Positions 1 to 7,302 are shown, counted from the stretch's first letter. The stretch: DNA of 9,171 nt from Sulfurovum sp. (GCA_027029065.1 JALVGO010000221.1:1-9171); one strand, 5' to 3'. Numbers and translations: made by a program. Notes: generated from the sequence alone by a model not told the origin.

Positions 1-1028
1 TGGAACTCAGCCGGGAATTGGTCAAACGGGGGCATGAGAGTATTGTGATGAGTGCGGGGGGAAGACTGGCTGAAGAGATAGAGAAGGATGGAGGCAGACA
101 TATTGCCATAGACCTTTGTTCCAAGAATCCTCTGAGTGCATCTTTGCGCATGAAGCAGCTGCGTAAACAGCTCAACGCACTCAAGCCCGATGTGATCCAT
201 GCACGCAGCCGTGTCCCTGCATGGCTGGCATATTGGGCGAACCGGTCGCTGCATATTCCGTTTGTAACAACAGTGCACGGCTTTAACAGCGTCAGTGCCT
301 ACAGTGCCATTATGAGCAGAGGAGACCGGGTTATCTGTGTCAGCGGTGCGATCAAGCACTACATCCAAAAGCACTACCATACACCGGAAGAGAGGATCAG
401 TGTCATTCCCCGGGGTATCGATCTGGAAAAGTTCAACCCTGAGCAGATCGATCACGCTTTTATGGATGCTTTCATAGAAAAGTTTGATTTGAAGGATAAA
501 ACGGTTGTCGCTACGGTTGGCAGGATCACGCAGCTAAAAGACTTGGAGACCTTTATCCGTGCGGTATCGAATGTACATCAGCACATACCTGATCTTGCCG
601 CACTCATAGTAGGCGGGGTACGTGAGGACAAGCAGTCGTATTTTGCCTCACTCAAAGCGCTTGTCAGAGAGCTCGGCTTGGAAGATGTGGTGCATTTTAC
701 CGGTTCACAAAGCAATGTAGCAGAGATCTATGCGCTGAGTGATGTGGTGGTCAGCAGCTCCAAAAAACCCGAAAGCTTCGGCAGAAGTGTCGCTGAAGCG
801 ATCGCCATGAATACCCCCGTGGTCGCTACAGGGCACGGCGGTGTACTTGACATCATTCAAGAAGGGGTCAACGGCTATTTCTATGAACCAAAAGATGCAG
901 ATGCTCTGAGCCAAAAGATCATAGCGGCACAAACACTGCAGTTTGATGGATACGGCTATATCTCAAAGCACTTCTCTTTGGAGCAGATGGTAGCAAAGAC
1001 ACTGGAGGTGTACCGTGCTTTACAGTAG
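1..1028 (+). CDS. GT4-family glycosyltransferase, 5' end truncated by window edge
   Basis: This is a retaining GT-B glycosyltransferase (Pfam Glycos_transf_4 / Glyco_transf_1) that probably adds a sugar from a nucleotide-sugar donor to a lipopolysaccharide core or other lipid-linked glycan on the cytoplasmic face of the inner membrane. A TTG at 18 could serve as a start, but the frame is open to the window edge. The residues before it (ELSRE) continue the usual GT4 opening 'LarELvkrGHe..V.S.gG', so the real start lies upstream and only a short N-terminal piece is missing. Counting from the TTG, the N-terminal Rossmann part holds HARSRVPAW (61-69) and TTVHGFN (84-90). The C-terminal donor-binding half holds VGRITQLKD (167-175) and the E-x7-E pair E252/E260, followed by TPVVATGHGG. 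It ends in a motif (HFSLEQMV) shared with the GT4 gene starting at 1830, so the two are probably distant paralogues. The sugar and linkage cannot be read from sequence. The stop TAG at 1026-1028 overlaps the next gene by 14 bp. Confidence 0.9.
   Translation, partial: ELSRELVKRGHESIVMSAGGRLAEEIEKDGGRHIAIDLCSKNPLSASLRMKQLRKQLNALKPDVIHARSRVPAWLAYWANRSLHIPFVTTVHGFNSVSAYSAIMSRGDRVICVSGAIKHYIQKHYHTPEERISVIPRGIDLEKFNPEQIDHAFMDAFIEKFDLKDKTVVATVGRITQLKDLETFIRAVSNVHQHIPDLAALIVGGVREDKQSYFASLKALVRELGLEDVVHFTGSQSNVAEIYALSDVVVSSSKKPESFGRSVAEAIAMNTPVVATGHGGVLDIIQEGVNGYFYEPKDADALSQKIIAAQTLQFDGYGYISKHFSLEQMVAKTLEVYRALQ
1004..1010 (+). promoter_or_regulatory. Shine-Dalgarno site inside the upstream gene, supporting the GTG start at 1015
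   Basis: The sequence GGAGGTG lies six bases (counted from GGAGG) ahead of GTG 1015. It is a near-perfect anti-16S match within the last codons of the preceding glycosyltransferase gene. It supports GTG 1015 as the deacetylase start rather than a later ATG, and indicates translational coupling across the 14-bp overlap. Confidence 0.75.
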
Positions 1029-1833
1029 TGTAGTGCTTGGTCTGCTTGCAGGTTACTTCTCCTACCGGTATGCGTGGTGGAAAAGGGCAGTGAATTACCG
1101 CTACCCCCGTATTTTGATGTACCATATGATACGTGAGGCGATACCGGGCAAAAAGTTCAACTCTCTGCGTGTTTCACCCAATGCTTTTGAAGCGCAGATC
1201 GCCTACCTTGCCAAAGAGGGGTGGCACTCCTTTACGATGTCAGAAGCGTTTGAAAAGCGTCATGCACTGCCAAAAAAGAGTGTGGTCATTACCTTTGACG
1301 ATGGGTACCGTGACAACCTGATCCACGCACTGCCCATCCTTGAGAAATACGGTTTCAAGGCGACCATCTATCTGGTCAATGACCGGCATGAGAGGGACTG
1401 GTCAGGGTACCGAAAAGCCAAAAACAGGGGTGCGGGGCTGAAAGAGGAGCCGAAGCTGAGTGACGATGAGGTGCAAAAGCTGCTTGAGAGCGGATGCATC
1501 GAGATTGGCGCACATACACTGACCCATGCCAATCTGCCAGCCCTTGATGATGCGACAAGCAGTGAAGAGATATGCCGCTCCAAAACAGAGATAGAAGAAA
1601 TATTTCAAGCAGCGTGCAAAAGTTTTGCCTACCCTTTCGGGCTCTATGGTGAACGGGAAAAAGGGTATGCCAAGGCGTGCGGCTATACACATGCGGTTAC
1701 TACCCAGACCGGCATTGCCGATCTTGAAGCCTGTGATCCGTACGAGATACCGCGTGTGACCATCAGCGGCAAAGACACCTTTTTGGCATTTTGGCTGAAA
1801 CTCAGAACGGGCAGACGCGGAGTGAAAAAATGA
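1015..1833 (+). CDS. Membrane-anchored polysaccharide deacetylase (NodB / carbohydrate esterase 4 fold)
   Basis: The 272-residue product probably removes acetyl groups from N-acetylated sugars of a cell-surface glycan in a metal-dependent reaction. The N-terminus (about residues 3-17) is a short hydrophobic segment followed by aromatic and basic residues (YAWWKR), so it looks like an uncleaved signal anchor with the catalytic domain outside the cytoplasm. The NodB domain starts at ILMYHMI (33-39). Motif 1 is TFDDGYRDN (93-101), with D95 the likely catalytic base and D96 a metal ligand. Motif 2 is the H-x3-H metal pair H167/H171 (GAHTLTH). FAYPFG (204-209) corresponds to the later active-site strand typical of PgaB/IcaB-like members. 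All core residues appear intact. The GTG start is supported by a strong Shine-Dalgarno site. The stop overlaps the next start as ATGA at 1830-1833. The substrate is unknown; the operon suggests lipopolysaccharide core or O-chain sugars. An exopolysaccharide or peptidoglycan substrate is less likely from context. Confidence 0.9.
   Translation: MLYSSVVLGLLAGYFSYRYAWWKRAVNYRYPRILMYHMIREAIPGKKFNSLRVSPNAFEAQIAYLAKEGWHSFTMSEAFEKRHALPKKSVVITFDDGYRDNLIHALPILEKYGFKATIYLVNDRHERDWSGYRKAKNRGAGLKEEPKLSDDEVQKLLESGCIEIGAHTLTHANLPALDDATSSEEICRSKTEIEEIFQAACKSFAYPFGLYGEREKGYAKACGYTHAVTTQTGIADLEACDPYEIPRVTISGKDTFLAFWLKLRTGRRGVKK
1819..1822 (+). promoter_or_regulatory. Shine-Dalgarno site selecting ATG 1830
   Basis: GGAG sits seven bases before ATG 1830, inside the end of the deacetylase gene. 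An in-frame ATG at 1791 would add 13 polar residues (MAETQNGQTRSEK) in front of the canonical GT4 opening MKICHILAG. The ribosome site, the ATGA overlap and the protein family all favour 1830. Confidence 0.65.
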
Positions 1834-2849
1834 AAATTTGCCACATCCTTGCCGGCAATGAAGAGGGCGGGTTGGAAAACCATGTCGAAATGCTGTGCAA
1901 CACGCTTGCCAAAGAGAAAGAGAATGAGATTCACCTCATAGCCCACGAAAAGTACCGTGACCGTTTTGATGCCAAAGTACACTTTCATGCACTCGATCTT
2001 TCAAAAGGCAGAAGAAATCCTTTGTTGCTTTTGCGTCTGTGGCGGGCTGTCAGGCGGATTGATCCTGATATTATTCATGCCCATGCCAACAAAGCAGCCG
2101 CGATGGTTGCCTCGCTGAGGTCTCTTTTGCCCAAAACGATCAAAAGGGTTGCCACTCTCCATTCGCAAAAGAGAAATCTGAAAAGTTTTGAGACATTCGA
2201 TCATGTCATTGGCGTATCAAGAAGTGTCATTACACCGTTGAAGCTGCAGGCAAAAAGTGTTGTCTATAACGGTATCGCGATTCCTGAAATCGATAAAAGT
2301 CCTAGCTATCTTCAGGCATTCGACATCGATGGCGGTTTTGTGCTGTGTGCGGTAGGACGGCTGGAACGGGTGAAGAACTTTGAACTGCTGCTGCATGCGA
2401 TCAAAGATCTGGATGTCACGCTTCTTTTGGTGGGTGAGGGAAGCCAGAAAGAGAAGCTGCAAGCGTTGGCAGAGACGTTGCAGATAGCACATAAAGTCCG
2501 GTTTGCAGGTTTCAGGGATGATGTGCCTGCACTGCTGTACCACACCGATCTGTGTGTGATAAGCTCCCAGAGGGAGGGGTTCTCCTATGTGATGGCTGAA
2601 GCATTGCTGTTGGAACGTCCGGTTGTCTCAACCGATGTGGCGGATATGAAGTATATTTTGCCACAGGAATGTGTGGTGCCCCGTGACGATGTACAGAAGC
2701 TTGCTGCGCAAATTGCCTATGTGCAGTCCCATTATGAGACTGTGATTGAATCGTACCAAAACGCTTTTACTTTTGCCAAAAGACACTTTACGCTTGAGGC
2801 GATGGTTGCCGCTACACAGAAAGTCTATGATGAGGTACTCAGATCATGA
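1830..2849 (+). CDS. GT4-family glycosyltransferase
   Basis: The 339-residue product is a GT-B retaining glycosyltransferase expected to work on the cytoplasmic side of the inner membrane on a growing lipopolysaccharide or lipid-linked glycan. It opens with MKICHILAG and GGLENHVEML (13-22), the usual GT4 pattern in which a glycine-rich loop precedes the first helix. DIIHAHANKAA (80-90) is a conserved N-domain strand-helix. The C-domain begins near VLCAVGRLERVKNF (171-184). VGEGSQKEKLQALA (201-214) and the E-x7-E pair E249/E257 (REGFSYVMAEA) form the nucleotide-sugar site. It ends with HFTLEAMV, matching the C-terminal end of the glycosyltransferase at the window start. The length is slightly short for GT4 but no domain is missing. 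It overlaps both neighbours by ATGA. Donor and acceptor are not predictable from sequence. Confidence 0.9.
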   Translation: MKICHILAGNEEGGLENHVEMLCNTLAKEKENEIHLIAHEKYRDRFDAKVHFHALDLSKGRRNPLLLLRLWRAVRRIDPDIIHAHANKAAAMVASLRSLLPKTIKRVATLHSQKRNLKSFETFDHVIGVSRSVITPLKLQAKSVVYNGIAIPEIDKSPSYLQAFDIDGGFVLCAVGRLERVKNFELLLHAIKDLDVTLLLVGEGSQKEKLQALAETLQIAHKVRFAGFRDDVPALLYHTDLCVISSQREGFSYVMAEALLLERPVVSTDVADMKYILPQECVVPRDDVQKLAAQIAYVQSHYETVIESYQNAFTFAKRHFTLEAMVAATQKVYDEVLRS

Positions 2850-3853
2850 AAACAATATGGGTGCTCAGTGACGGGAAGCCTGGACACTACAACCAGAGTC
2901 TGGCAGTTGCCGAAGCACTTCAGACCTTAACCCCTGCGACAGTAGATACGATACCTCTGCGGGTAAGAGGTATGGGTAAGTACCTGCTAAGGGGGCTGCT
3001 GAACCGAAAGTGGGGAAGATGGATACTTAAACACCTCTTTTCTCCCAATGTTGTAACACTGTTTTATGATGTCAACCTCCCTGCTGGCAGACCTGACATT
3101 GTTGTCTCCTCAGGCAAAGATACATCGATGCTCAATGCCCTGCTTGGTCTTTGGTACGGGGCGAAAACCCTCTATGTGGGGAACCCCAAAAAACTTGACA
3201 ACAGACTCTTTACACATGTGTTGACAGTACTCGATCTGGGGTTTGACAATCAGATCGTGCTCGATGTCGCACCGACACGACCCTACAGGGGCGATCTTGA
3301 GCTGTTTTGCAACAGATACAAACTTGATCCAAACGCACGCTACTGGAGCCTGCTGATCGGTGGTGACGGTGCGGGATACCACTACACCCAAAAAGAGATA
3401 GAGGCATTGATCGCATTTGTCAATGCCACATCAAACAGGGTGCAATGGCTTGTCACAACCTCACGAAGAACACCGGAAGCTTTTGAAGTGCAGATGCAGC
3501 AGCAGATGAAAGCAGCGGTATTTGTTGCCTATAACCAGAAGCCCGAAAAGGTTATTGGCGGATTTCTGGCACTCAGTGAACAGGTGTTTGTGACCGAAGA
3601 GAGTGCTTCGATGGTGAGTGAAGCGGTCGCTTCAGGCAAACCGGTGGTGACGCTCTATCCGACATCCTATGCGGCTGAAGAGGACTATCGCAGGATTTTG
3701 GAAAAATTTGAAGGCAGATCACTTTTGCAAAGACAATCTATTGAGATGTTGGGAAAATTGTCGGAAACATCAGTACCGCATATGGATCACATGAATGCCA
3801 ATAAACTACTTATAGAACAGTTAGCCTGTGTCATCGAGGAGAACCAATTATGA
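2846..3853 (+). CDS. ELM1-family protein (DUF1022), function unknown, probable GT-B-like fold
   Basis: The 335-residue protein belongs to the family named after plant mitochondrial-fission factor ELM1. Bacterial members have no settled function but are often found with envelope glycan genes. Family marks visible here are the opening VLSDGKPGHYNQSLAVAEAL (6-25), VVSSGKDTS (86-94), IGGDGAGYHYT (171-181), and the C-terminal block VTEESASMVSEAVASGKPVV (249-268). That last block resembles the donor-site region of GT-B enzymes. It has no signal peptide and no clear membrane span, so it is probably cytoplasmic or peripheral on the inner membrane. It overlaps the upstream glycosyltransferase (ATGA, 2846-2849) and the downstream fusion gene (ATGA, 3850-3853), with a GAGG site at 2832-2835. 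My inference is that it is a glycosyltransferase-like or regulatory partner in making this glycan; a role in fission should not be carried over from the name. GC content falls in the last ~130 bases of the gene. Confidence 0.85.
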   Translation: MKTIWVLSDGKPGHYNQSLAVAEALQTLTPATVDTIPLRVRGMGKYLLRGLLNRKWGRWILKHLFSPNVVTLFYDVNLPAGRPDIVVSSGKDTSMLNALLGLWYGAKTLYVGNPKKLDNRLFTHVLTVLDLGFDNQIVLDVAPTRPYRGDLELFCNRYKLDPNARYWSLLIGGDGAGYHYTQKEIEALIAFVNATSNRVQWLVTTSRRTPEAFEVQMQQQMKAAVFVAYNQKPEKVIGGFLALSEQVFVTEESASMVSEAVASGKPVVTLYPTSYAAEEDYRRILEKFEGRSLLQRQSIEMLGKLSETSVPHMDHMNANKLLIEQLACVIEENQL

Positions 3854-6012
3854 AAATCGCTTATTTTATTAACACATTCAACTCTATCAACTGGGGTGGG
3901 CAGGCAACTTCAAATGCCATTGAGTATATGCTTTCAAAGCAGTATCCGGAAGCAGAATTCGTCCCTTTGGATATGCCTCAGCTTCCTTTTAAAAAGATGA
4001 AAATATTTCGAAAATATTATGAGAAAGAATTGATTCGTGCGATTATGGAGGATCGGATAGAAGATGTTTTTTATTACCTTAAAAAGATGAATATTCCTTC
4101 AACTATTTTTGAAACGTTTACCCATATCTGCTTTAACGGAGAAGGGGCGATCCATGCAAAATCCGGACACATTGTTGTTTTTATGGGATTGCTCTACATT
4201 GCGAAAAAACAGGGAAAAGTGGTCGCAGCGATCAACCAGACAATTGACTTGAAGCACAACAAGCGTTTGGAACTGCTGATTCAAAAGGTCTACAATACAC
4301 TTGACTTTGTAGCTGTAAGAGAACCGATTTCACTAACATATGCCAAAAATATTGGTATTTCAGATGTTCATTTGATTCCCGATGCTGTATATGGATTGCC
4401 TGAGTTGACAGATGAAATGATAGACGAGAGAACATCAAAATTTTTGCTTCCTGAAAAGTATGTTACTGTGACGGGGTCATCTATTCTGAAAAGAAACAAC
4501 AGTTCGTTGGCACATATGAAACATCTTGTTTCAACTATTCAAAAGCATATCGATCTTCCGATCGTTTTCATGGCAAATGCCAAGACAGATATTTGGCTTG
4601 CACACCGGTTGCAAAAAGAGTTTGGTTTTATGATTGTGGAACCTCCAGTAAAATTTATGGATGCCATGGCAATTATCGCACGAGCAGAAATATTGATTGG
4701 AGGGCGTCAACACCCCAATATATTTGCATATATGTACAAAATACCGTTTATTCCGTTTAAGGGAAATACATTTAAAAATGATGGTGTGGTTGCTTTGCAA
4801 AATTATCCTGTCAAACCACTTGTGTGGGGTAGTGAGGAGTCTGAATTTAAAAGATCACTTGAAAAGATTGAGGAGGGAGTGTCTTTTAACAAAATTACAA
4901 TCAAAGATTTTTCTATCTTTCCTAAAAATGTATTAGCTGACCAAAATGTGAAGAAAGTTGCCATTGTTGTTACCAACCTTGCCAGCAGTGGAGCAGAGAA
5001 GATTGCACTGACACAGGCAAAACTCTTTCGAAAATATGGGCATGAGGTTGTTCTGTTTCTGGTTGACAATATCAAAAAGTACGATACCTCCGATTGCGAT
5101 TTCAAGATAGAGACGCTCTCTCAAGGAAAAAATACCTACAAGGTACTGGGTAAAGTAGGAGATAAAATTTATGCAGAGATACTCAAGGCAAAAATGAACG
5201 AGTATGGTGGTTTTGATCTTGTAATCTCCAACCTTCCAAGAGCTGACAGGGTGGTAAAACTGCTTGACCATCCCAACAAGTATTTTGTCATTCATACCTC
5301 TTACAAAACGGAGCTTGAAAAGTTTGCACACAAACGAAGCAGCAAAAAATCGAAGCTTTACAGGTATTTGTATGAAGGAGAAAATGTCATTACAGTTTCA
5401 AAAGAGATCGTTTCTGACCTTGATCAGCTTCAAATACGCTACAAGAAAGCAATGACTATATACAATCCGTTCTCATTTGAAGAGATCAGAAGCAAAGGTG
5501 AAGAGCCGATCGATCTTGATTTTGACTACATTATCTCACCTACGGCATTTCGTAAAGAGAAACGTTACGATGTGATGCTCGATGCGTTTAAACAGGTAAA
5601 GCATCCGGTCAAGCTTCTTATTTTGACAAACCCCGATCCAAAACTTGAAGCCATGATACGGGAGAGAGGGCTTGAAGAGAGGGTGGTGATGCTTGGTTTT
5701 CAGCAAAATCCTTACAAGTACATCAAGCGTGCGAAACTGCTGGTACTCTCTTCCGAGCGGGAAGGGTTGCCGACGGTGATGATAGAATCACTTATTTTGG
5801 GTACGCCGGTAGTGGCTACAAACTGTCCTACCGGACCGAGTGAAATTCTTACAGGAGAACTGTCACATTGGCTTGTGCCGGTGAATGAACCTGTTGCTTT
5901 GGCACAAAAGATCGATGAAGCACTTGAAACAGATATTCGCATCGATGAGCGTATGCTTGAAAAGTTCAATAAACATACAGTATATGAGCAGTTGCAGTCA
6001 CTTATTGGGTAA
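3850..6012 (+). CDS. Two-domain fusion: polysaccharide pyruvyl transferase-like domain + GT4 glycosyltransferase
   Basis: The 720-residue product joins two enzymes. Residues 1-360 resemble the polysaccharide pyruvyl transferase family (PF04230): INWGGQATSNAI (13-24), NGEGAIH (96-102), VREPISLTYAKNIGI (156-170), LIPDAVYGL (175-183) and IGGRQHPNIFAYMYKIPFI (283-301). Residues ~366-720 form a GT4 domain: TNLASSGAEKIALTQAKLF (375-393), VITVSKEI (513-520), YNPFSFEEI (538-546), and the E-x7-E pair E638/E646 followed by TPVVATNCPTGPSEIL. The CPTGPSEIL block recalls HexNAc transferases such as PglA/PglH/PglJ, a loose hint only. The expected role is to transfer a sugar and possibly to add a pyruvate ketal from phosphoenolpyruvate, although some PF04230 members have other roles. 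A GAGGAG site at 3836-3841 supports ATG 3850, which overlaps the upstream stop as ATGA. The first half is notably AT-rich. The open frame is continuous, so this is not a frameshift artefact of two genes. The 3' end overlaps the convergent gene by 11 bp. Confidence 0.82.
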   Translation: MKIAYFINTFNSINWGGQATSNAIEYMLSKQYPEAEFVPLDMPQLPFKKMKIFRKYYEKELIRAIMEDRIEDVFYYLKKMNIPSTIFETFTHICFNGEGAIHAKSGHIVVFMGLLYIAKKQGKVVAAINQTIDLKHNKRLELLIQKVYNTLDFVAVREPISLTYAKNIGISDVHLIPDAVYGLPELTDEMIDERTSKFLLPEKYVTVTGSSILKRNNSSLAHMKHLVSTIQKHIDLPIVFMANAKTDIWLAHRLQKEFGFMIVEPPVKFMDAMAIIARAEILIGGRQHPNIFAYMYKIPFIPFKGNTFKNDGVVALQNYPVKPLVWGSEESEFKRSLEKIEEGVSFNKITIKDFSIFPKNVLADQNVKKVAIVVTNLASSGAEKIALTQAKLFRKYGHEVVLFLVDNIKKYDTSDCDFKIETLSQGKNTYKVLGKVGDKIYAEILKAKMNEYGGFDLVISNLPRADRVVKLLDHPNKYFVIHTSYKTELEKFAHKRSSKKSKLYRYLYEGENVITVSKEIVSDLDQLQIRYKKAMTIYNPFSFEEIRSKGEEPIDLDFDYIISPTAFRKEKRYDVMLDAFKQVKHPVKLLILTNPDPKLEAMIRERGLEERVVMLGFQQNPYKYIKRAKLLVLSSEREGLPTVMIESLILGTPVVATNCPTGPSEILTGELSHWLVPVNEPVALAQKIDEALETDIRIDERMLEKFNKHTVYEQLQSLIG

Positions 6013-7207
6013 CGGTCTCTTCTGTTTCAATTCGGTGCTGTGCCAGAATAATACCGACAAAGAGTGCAAAAAGGCTTAGCGGTCTGCTGAGATGGAACAT
6101 GGCATCGATCAATGAACTCAGCATAAAAAGGGTTAAAAAGAGGTATTTCAGTGTTTGAATATGATTGTTTCTGATGGGTTGTCTGCCTATGCTGAACAGC
6201 AGCAGTATATAGGAAAAAAGACCCAAAATACCGGCAATGACTGCAAATTCGGCATATTGGTTGTGATAGTGTACCAAAAACCGCACATAGACACGTTCAG
6301 GATATTTTTCATCGACCATTTTTACTTTTTCACTTAAATAGTCTCCAATACCGACACCAAAGAGAGGATGTTGCTTGACAATGTCTTTGGCAACGATATC
6401 CAGCCCTATCCGTGCACCAAGCGAGGTATTGTAGTTGATATGGGAAAGGTTTTTCTGTGTGAGCTCCATTTTGTGTTTAAATTGAGGGCTTAAGGTAAAT
6501 GCAGCAAAGAAAATACCGCCAAGCAGTACCAAAGTTGTGATCACTGAAAAGAGTGTTACTTTATAGTGGCGTATGAGTACAATCATAAGCAGTACAAAAA
6601 AGAGCAGCTGCCCTGCACGACCGATATTGATGAAGAGATTGATGGTAAAGAGTATCCATAGTGCACCGTATGCTATGCGATGTTTTGGATTTTGTACTGT
6701 AAGCAGCCAGTCAGTTAGTATGGCAATAGCCAGGGAGAGGAAGAGACTGTAAAGGGTATGGTGCATAAAAGGAGATGCTCCTTCAGATATATATTTCTCA
6801 AAAGGGATCAGATGAAAATAGACACAGTAAGAAGCAGTTACACTCACGAAAATCCCTGCCAAAAAAGCAAAAAGAAGCAATTTGACAAATGTTTTTCTGA
6901 GTGAAGTAAAAAGAGCGAACATCGGCAGCAGGTACCAGTAGCGTGTAATGTATTTTATACCGAATTTCAGATTTTCCGGTGATGTCCAGAGCAAAGAGAG
7001 TGCAAGAATGAACAGAAAAACTCCAAATGTGATCAAAAAAGGTTCTTTTTTGATCAGGGAGAATTTTTGTTTCAAATTGCCTTCAAGAAACCATACCAGT
7101 ATGATCAGCGGTGCGATGATGCGGATCATCTCCAAAGAGAAAGGAATGACAAAAGCGTATGCGACAAAAAGTATCTGCAGCAGCTTTGTGTAATTGAGTG
7201 ATCGCAC
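6002..7207 (-). CDS. waaL: O-antigen ligase family membrane protein (WaaL-like)
   Basis: The 401-residue polytopic inner-membrane protein belongs to the Wzy_C / O-antigen ligase family (PF04932). These proteins transfer a glycan from undecaprenyl diphosphate to an acceptor, classically lipid A-core, in the periplasm. About 11-12 hydrophobic segments are visible (for example near 11-40, 56-74, 106-130, 150-170, 216-238, 318-340, 353-389). A long periplasmic loop runs from about 240 to 317. Family marks are NIGRAGQ (194-200, with R197), HPLFGVGIGDY (280-290), and HYHNQYAEFAVIAGILGL (313-330) with H315 as the candidate catalytic histidine, as in characterised WaaL. The start is GTG (7205-7207), supported by AGGA six bases upstream (7214-7217). 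It is convergent to the glycan operon and divergent from the ABC exporter. A polymerase (Wzy) or protein O-oligosaccharyltransferase of the same fold cannot be excluded; the adjacent exporter and sugar genes favour a ligase. Confidence 0.85.
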   Translation of the reverse strand: MRSLNYTKLLQILFVAYAFVIPFSLEMIRIIAPLIILVWFLEGNLKQKFSLIKKEPFLITFGVFLFILALSLLWTSPENLKFGIKYITRYWYLLPMFALFTSLRKTFVKLLLFAFLAGIFVSVTASYCVYFHLIPFEKYISEGASPFMHHTLYSLFLSLAIAILTDWLLTVQNPKHRIAYGALWILFTINLFINIGRAGQLLFFVLLMIVLIRHYKVTLFSVITTLVLLGGIFFAAFTLSPQFKHKMELTQKNLSHINYNTSLGARIGLDIVAKDIVKQHPLFGVGIGDYLSEKVKMVDEKYPERVYVRFLVHYHNQYAEFAVIAGILGLFSYILLLFSIGRQPIRNNHIQTLKYLFLTLFMLSSLIDAMFHLSRPLSLFALFVGIILAQHRIETEETVTQ

Positions 7208-7236
7208 AGCTATTCCTATTTTGGATTATGGGTATG

Positions 7237-7245
7237 ATTTTACCA
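7237..7245 (-). promoter_or_regulatory. Possible extended -10 promoter for the ligase gene
   Basis: Read on the minus strand, TGGTAAAAT is an extended -10 (TGn + TAAAAT). It lies about 30 bases upstream of the GTG start, giving a short leader. No good -35 is visible at 17 bases (ACAACA), which is not unusual for Campylobacterota promoters. Support is by motif only. Confidence 0.4.
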
Positions 7246-7258
7246 CAGAGGTAGTTGC

Positions 7259-7291
7259 ATGTTGTTTGAATTGCAGAAAACTTTACAACAT
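7259..7291. repeat. 7-bp inverted repeat in the divergent intergenic region
   Basis: ATGTTGT (7259-7265) and ACAACAT (7285-7291) are perfect inverted copies separated by 19 bases, upstream of the ABC exporter -10. It could be a dyad regulator-binding site. There is no T-run, so it does not look like a terminator. With a 7-bp arm in AT-rich DNA, chance is a real alternative. Confidence 0.3.
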
Positions 7292-7296
7292 TATTG

Positions 7297-7302
7297 TATA
7301 AT
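7297..7302 (+). promoter_or_regulatory. Consensus -10 box for the ABC exporter gene
   Basis: A perfect TATAAT lies 32 bases ahead of the TTG start and implies a leader of roughly 25 bases. No consensus -35 is found at 16-18 bases; TTGCAG at 7271-7276 is 20 bases away. A 5-bp dyad (TACAA 7284-7288 / TTGTA 7294-7298) overlaps it. The call is motif-based. Confidence 0.55.

Noticed and set aside
1376..1692. Overlapping minus-strand frames of about 100 codons inside the deacetylase gene
   Set aside because: They mirror the NodB catalytic region on the other strand, with low-complexity and unrecognisable translations.
1791..1829. Upstream ATG giving a 13-residue extension to the second GT4 protein
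   Set aside because: The extension is polar and not part of the GT4 fold, while ATG 1830 has a well-spaced GGAG and an ATGA overlap.
4933..5331. A 132-codon minus-strand open frame inside the fusion gene
   Set aside because: It is opposite a clearly conserved GT4 domain and its translation has no family pattern; treated as a shadow frame.
3850..6012. Fusion gene as two genes merged by a sequencing error
   Set aside because: The frame is open across the domain border (~4945) with a plausible linker and no stop, ribosome site or start codon placed as the other junctions in this operon are.
7211..7218. ATAGGAAT at the ligase ribosome site resembles the minus-strand heptamer (TTAGGAAT)
   Set aside because: It is a single short match explained by the need for a Shine-Dalgarno sequence; no tandem copies are present there.
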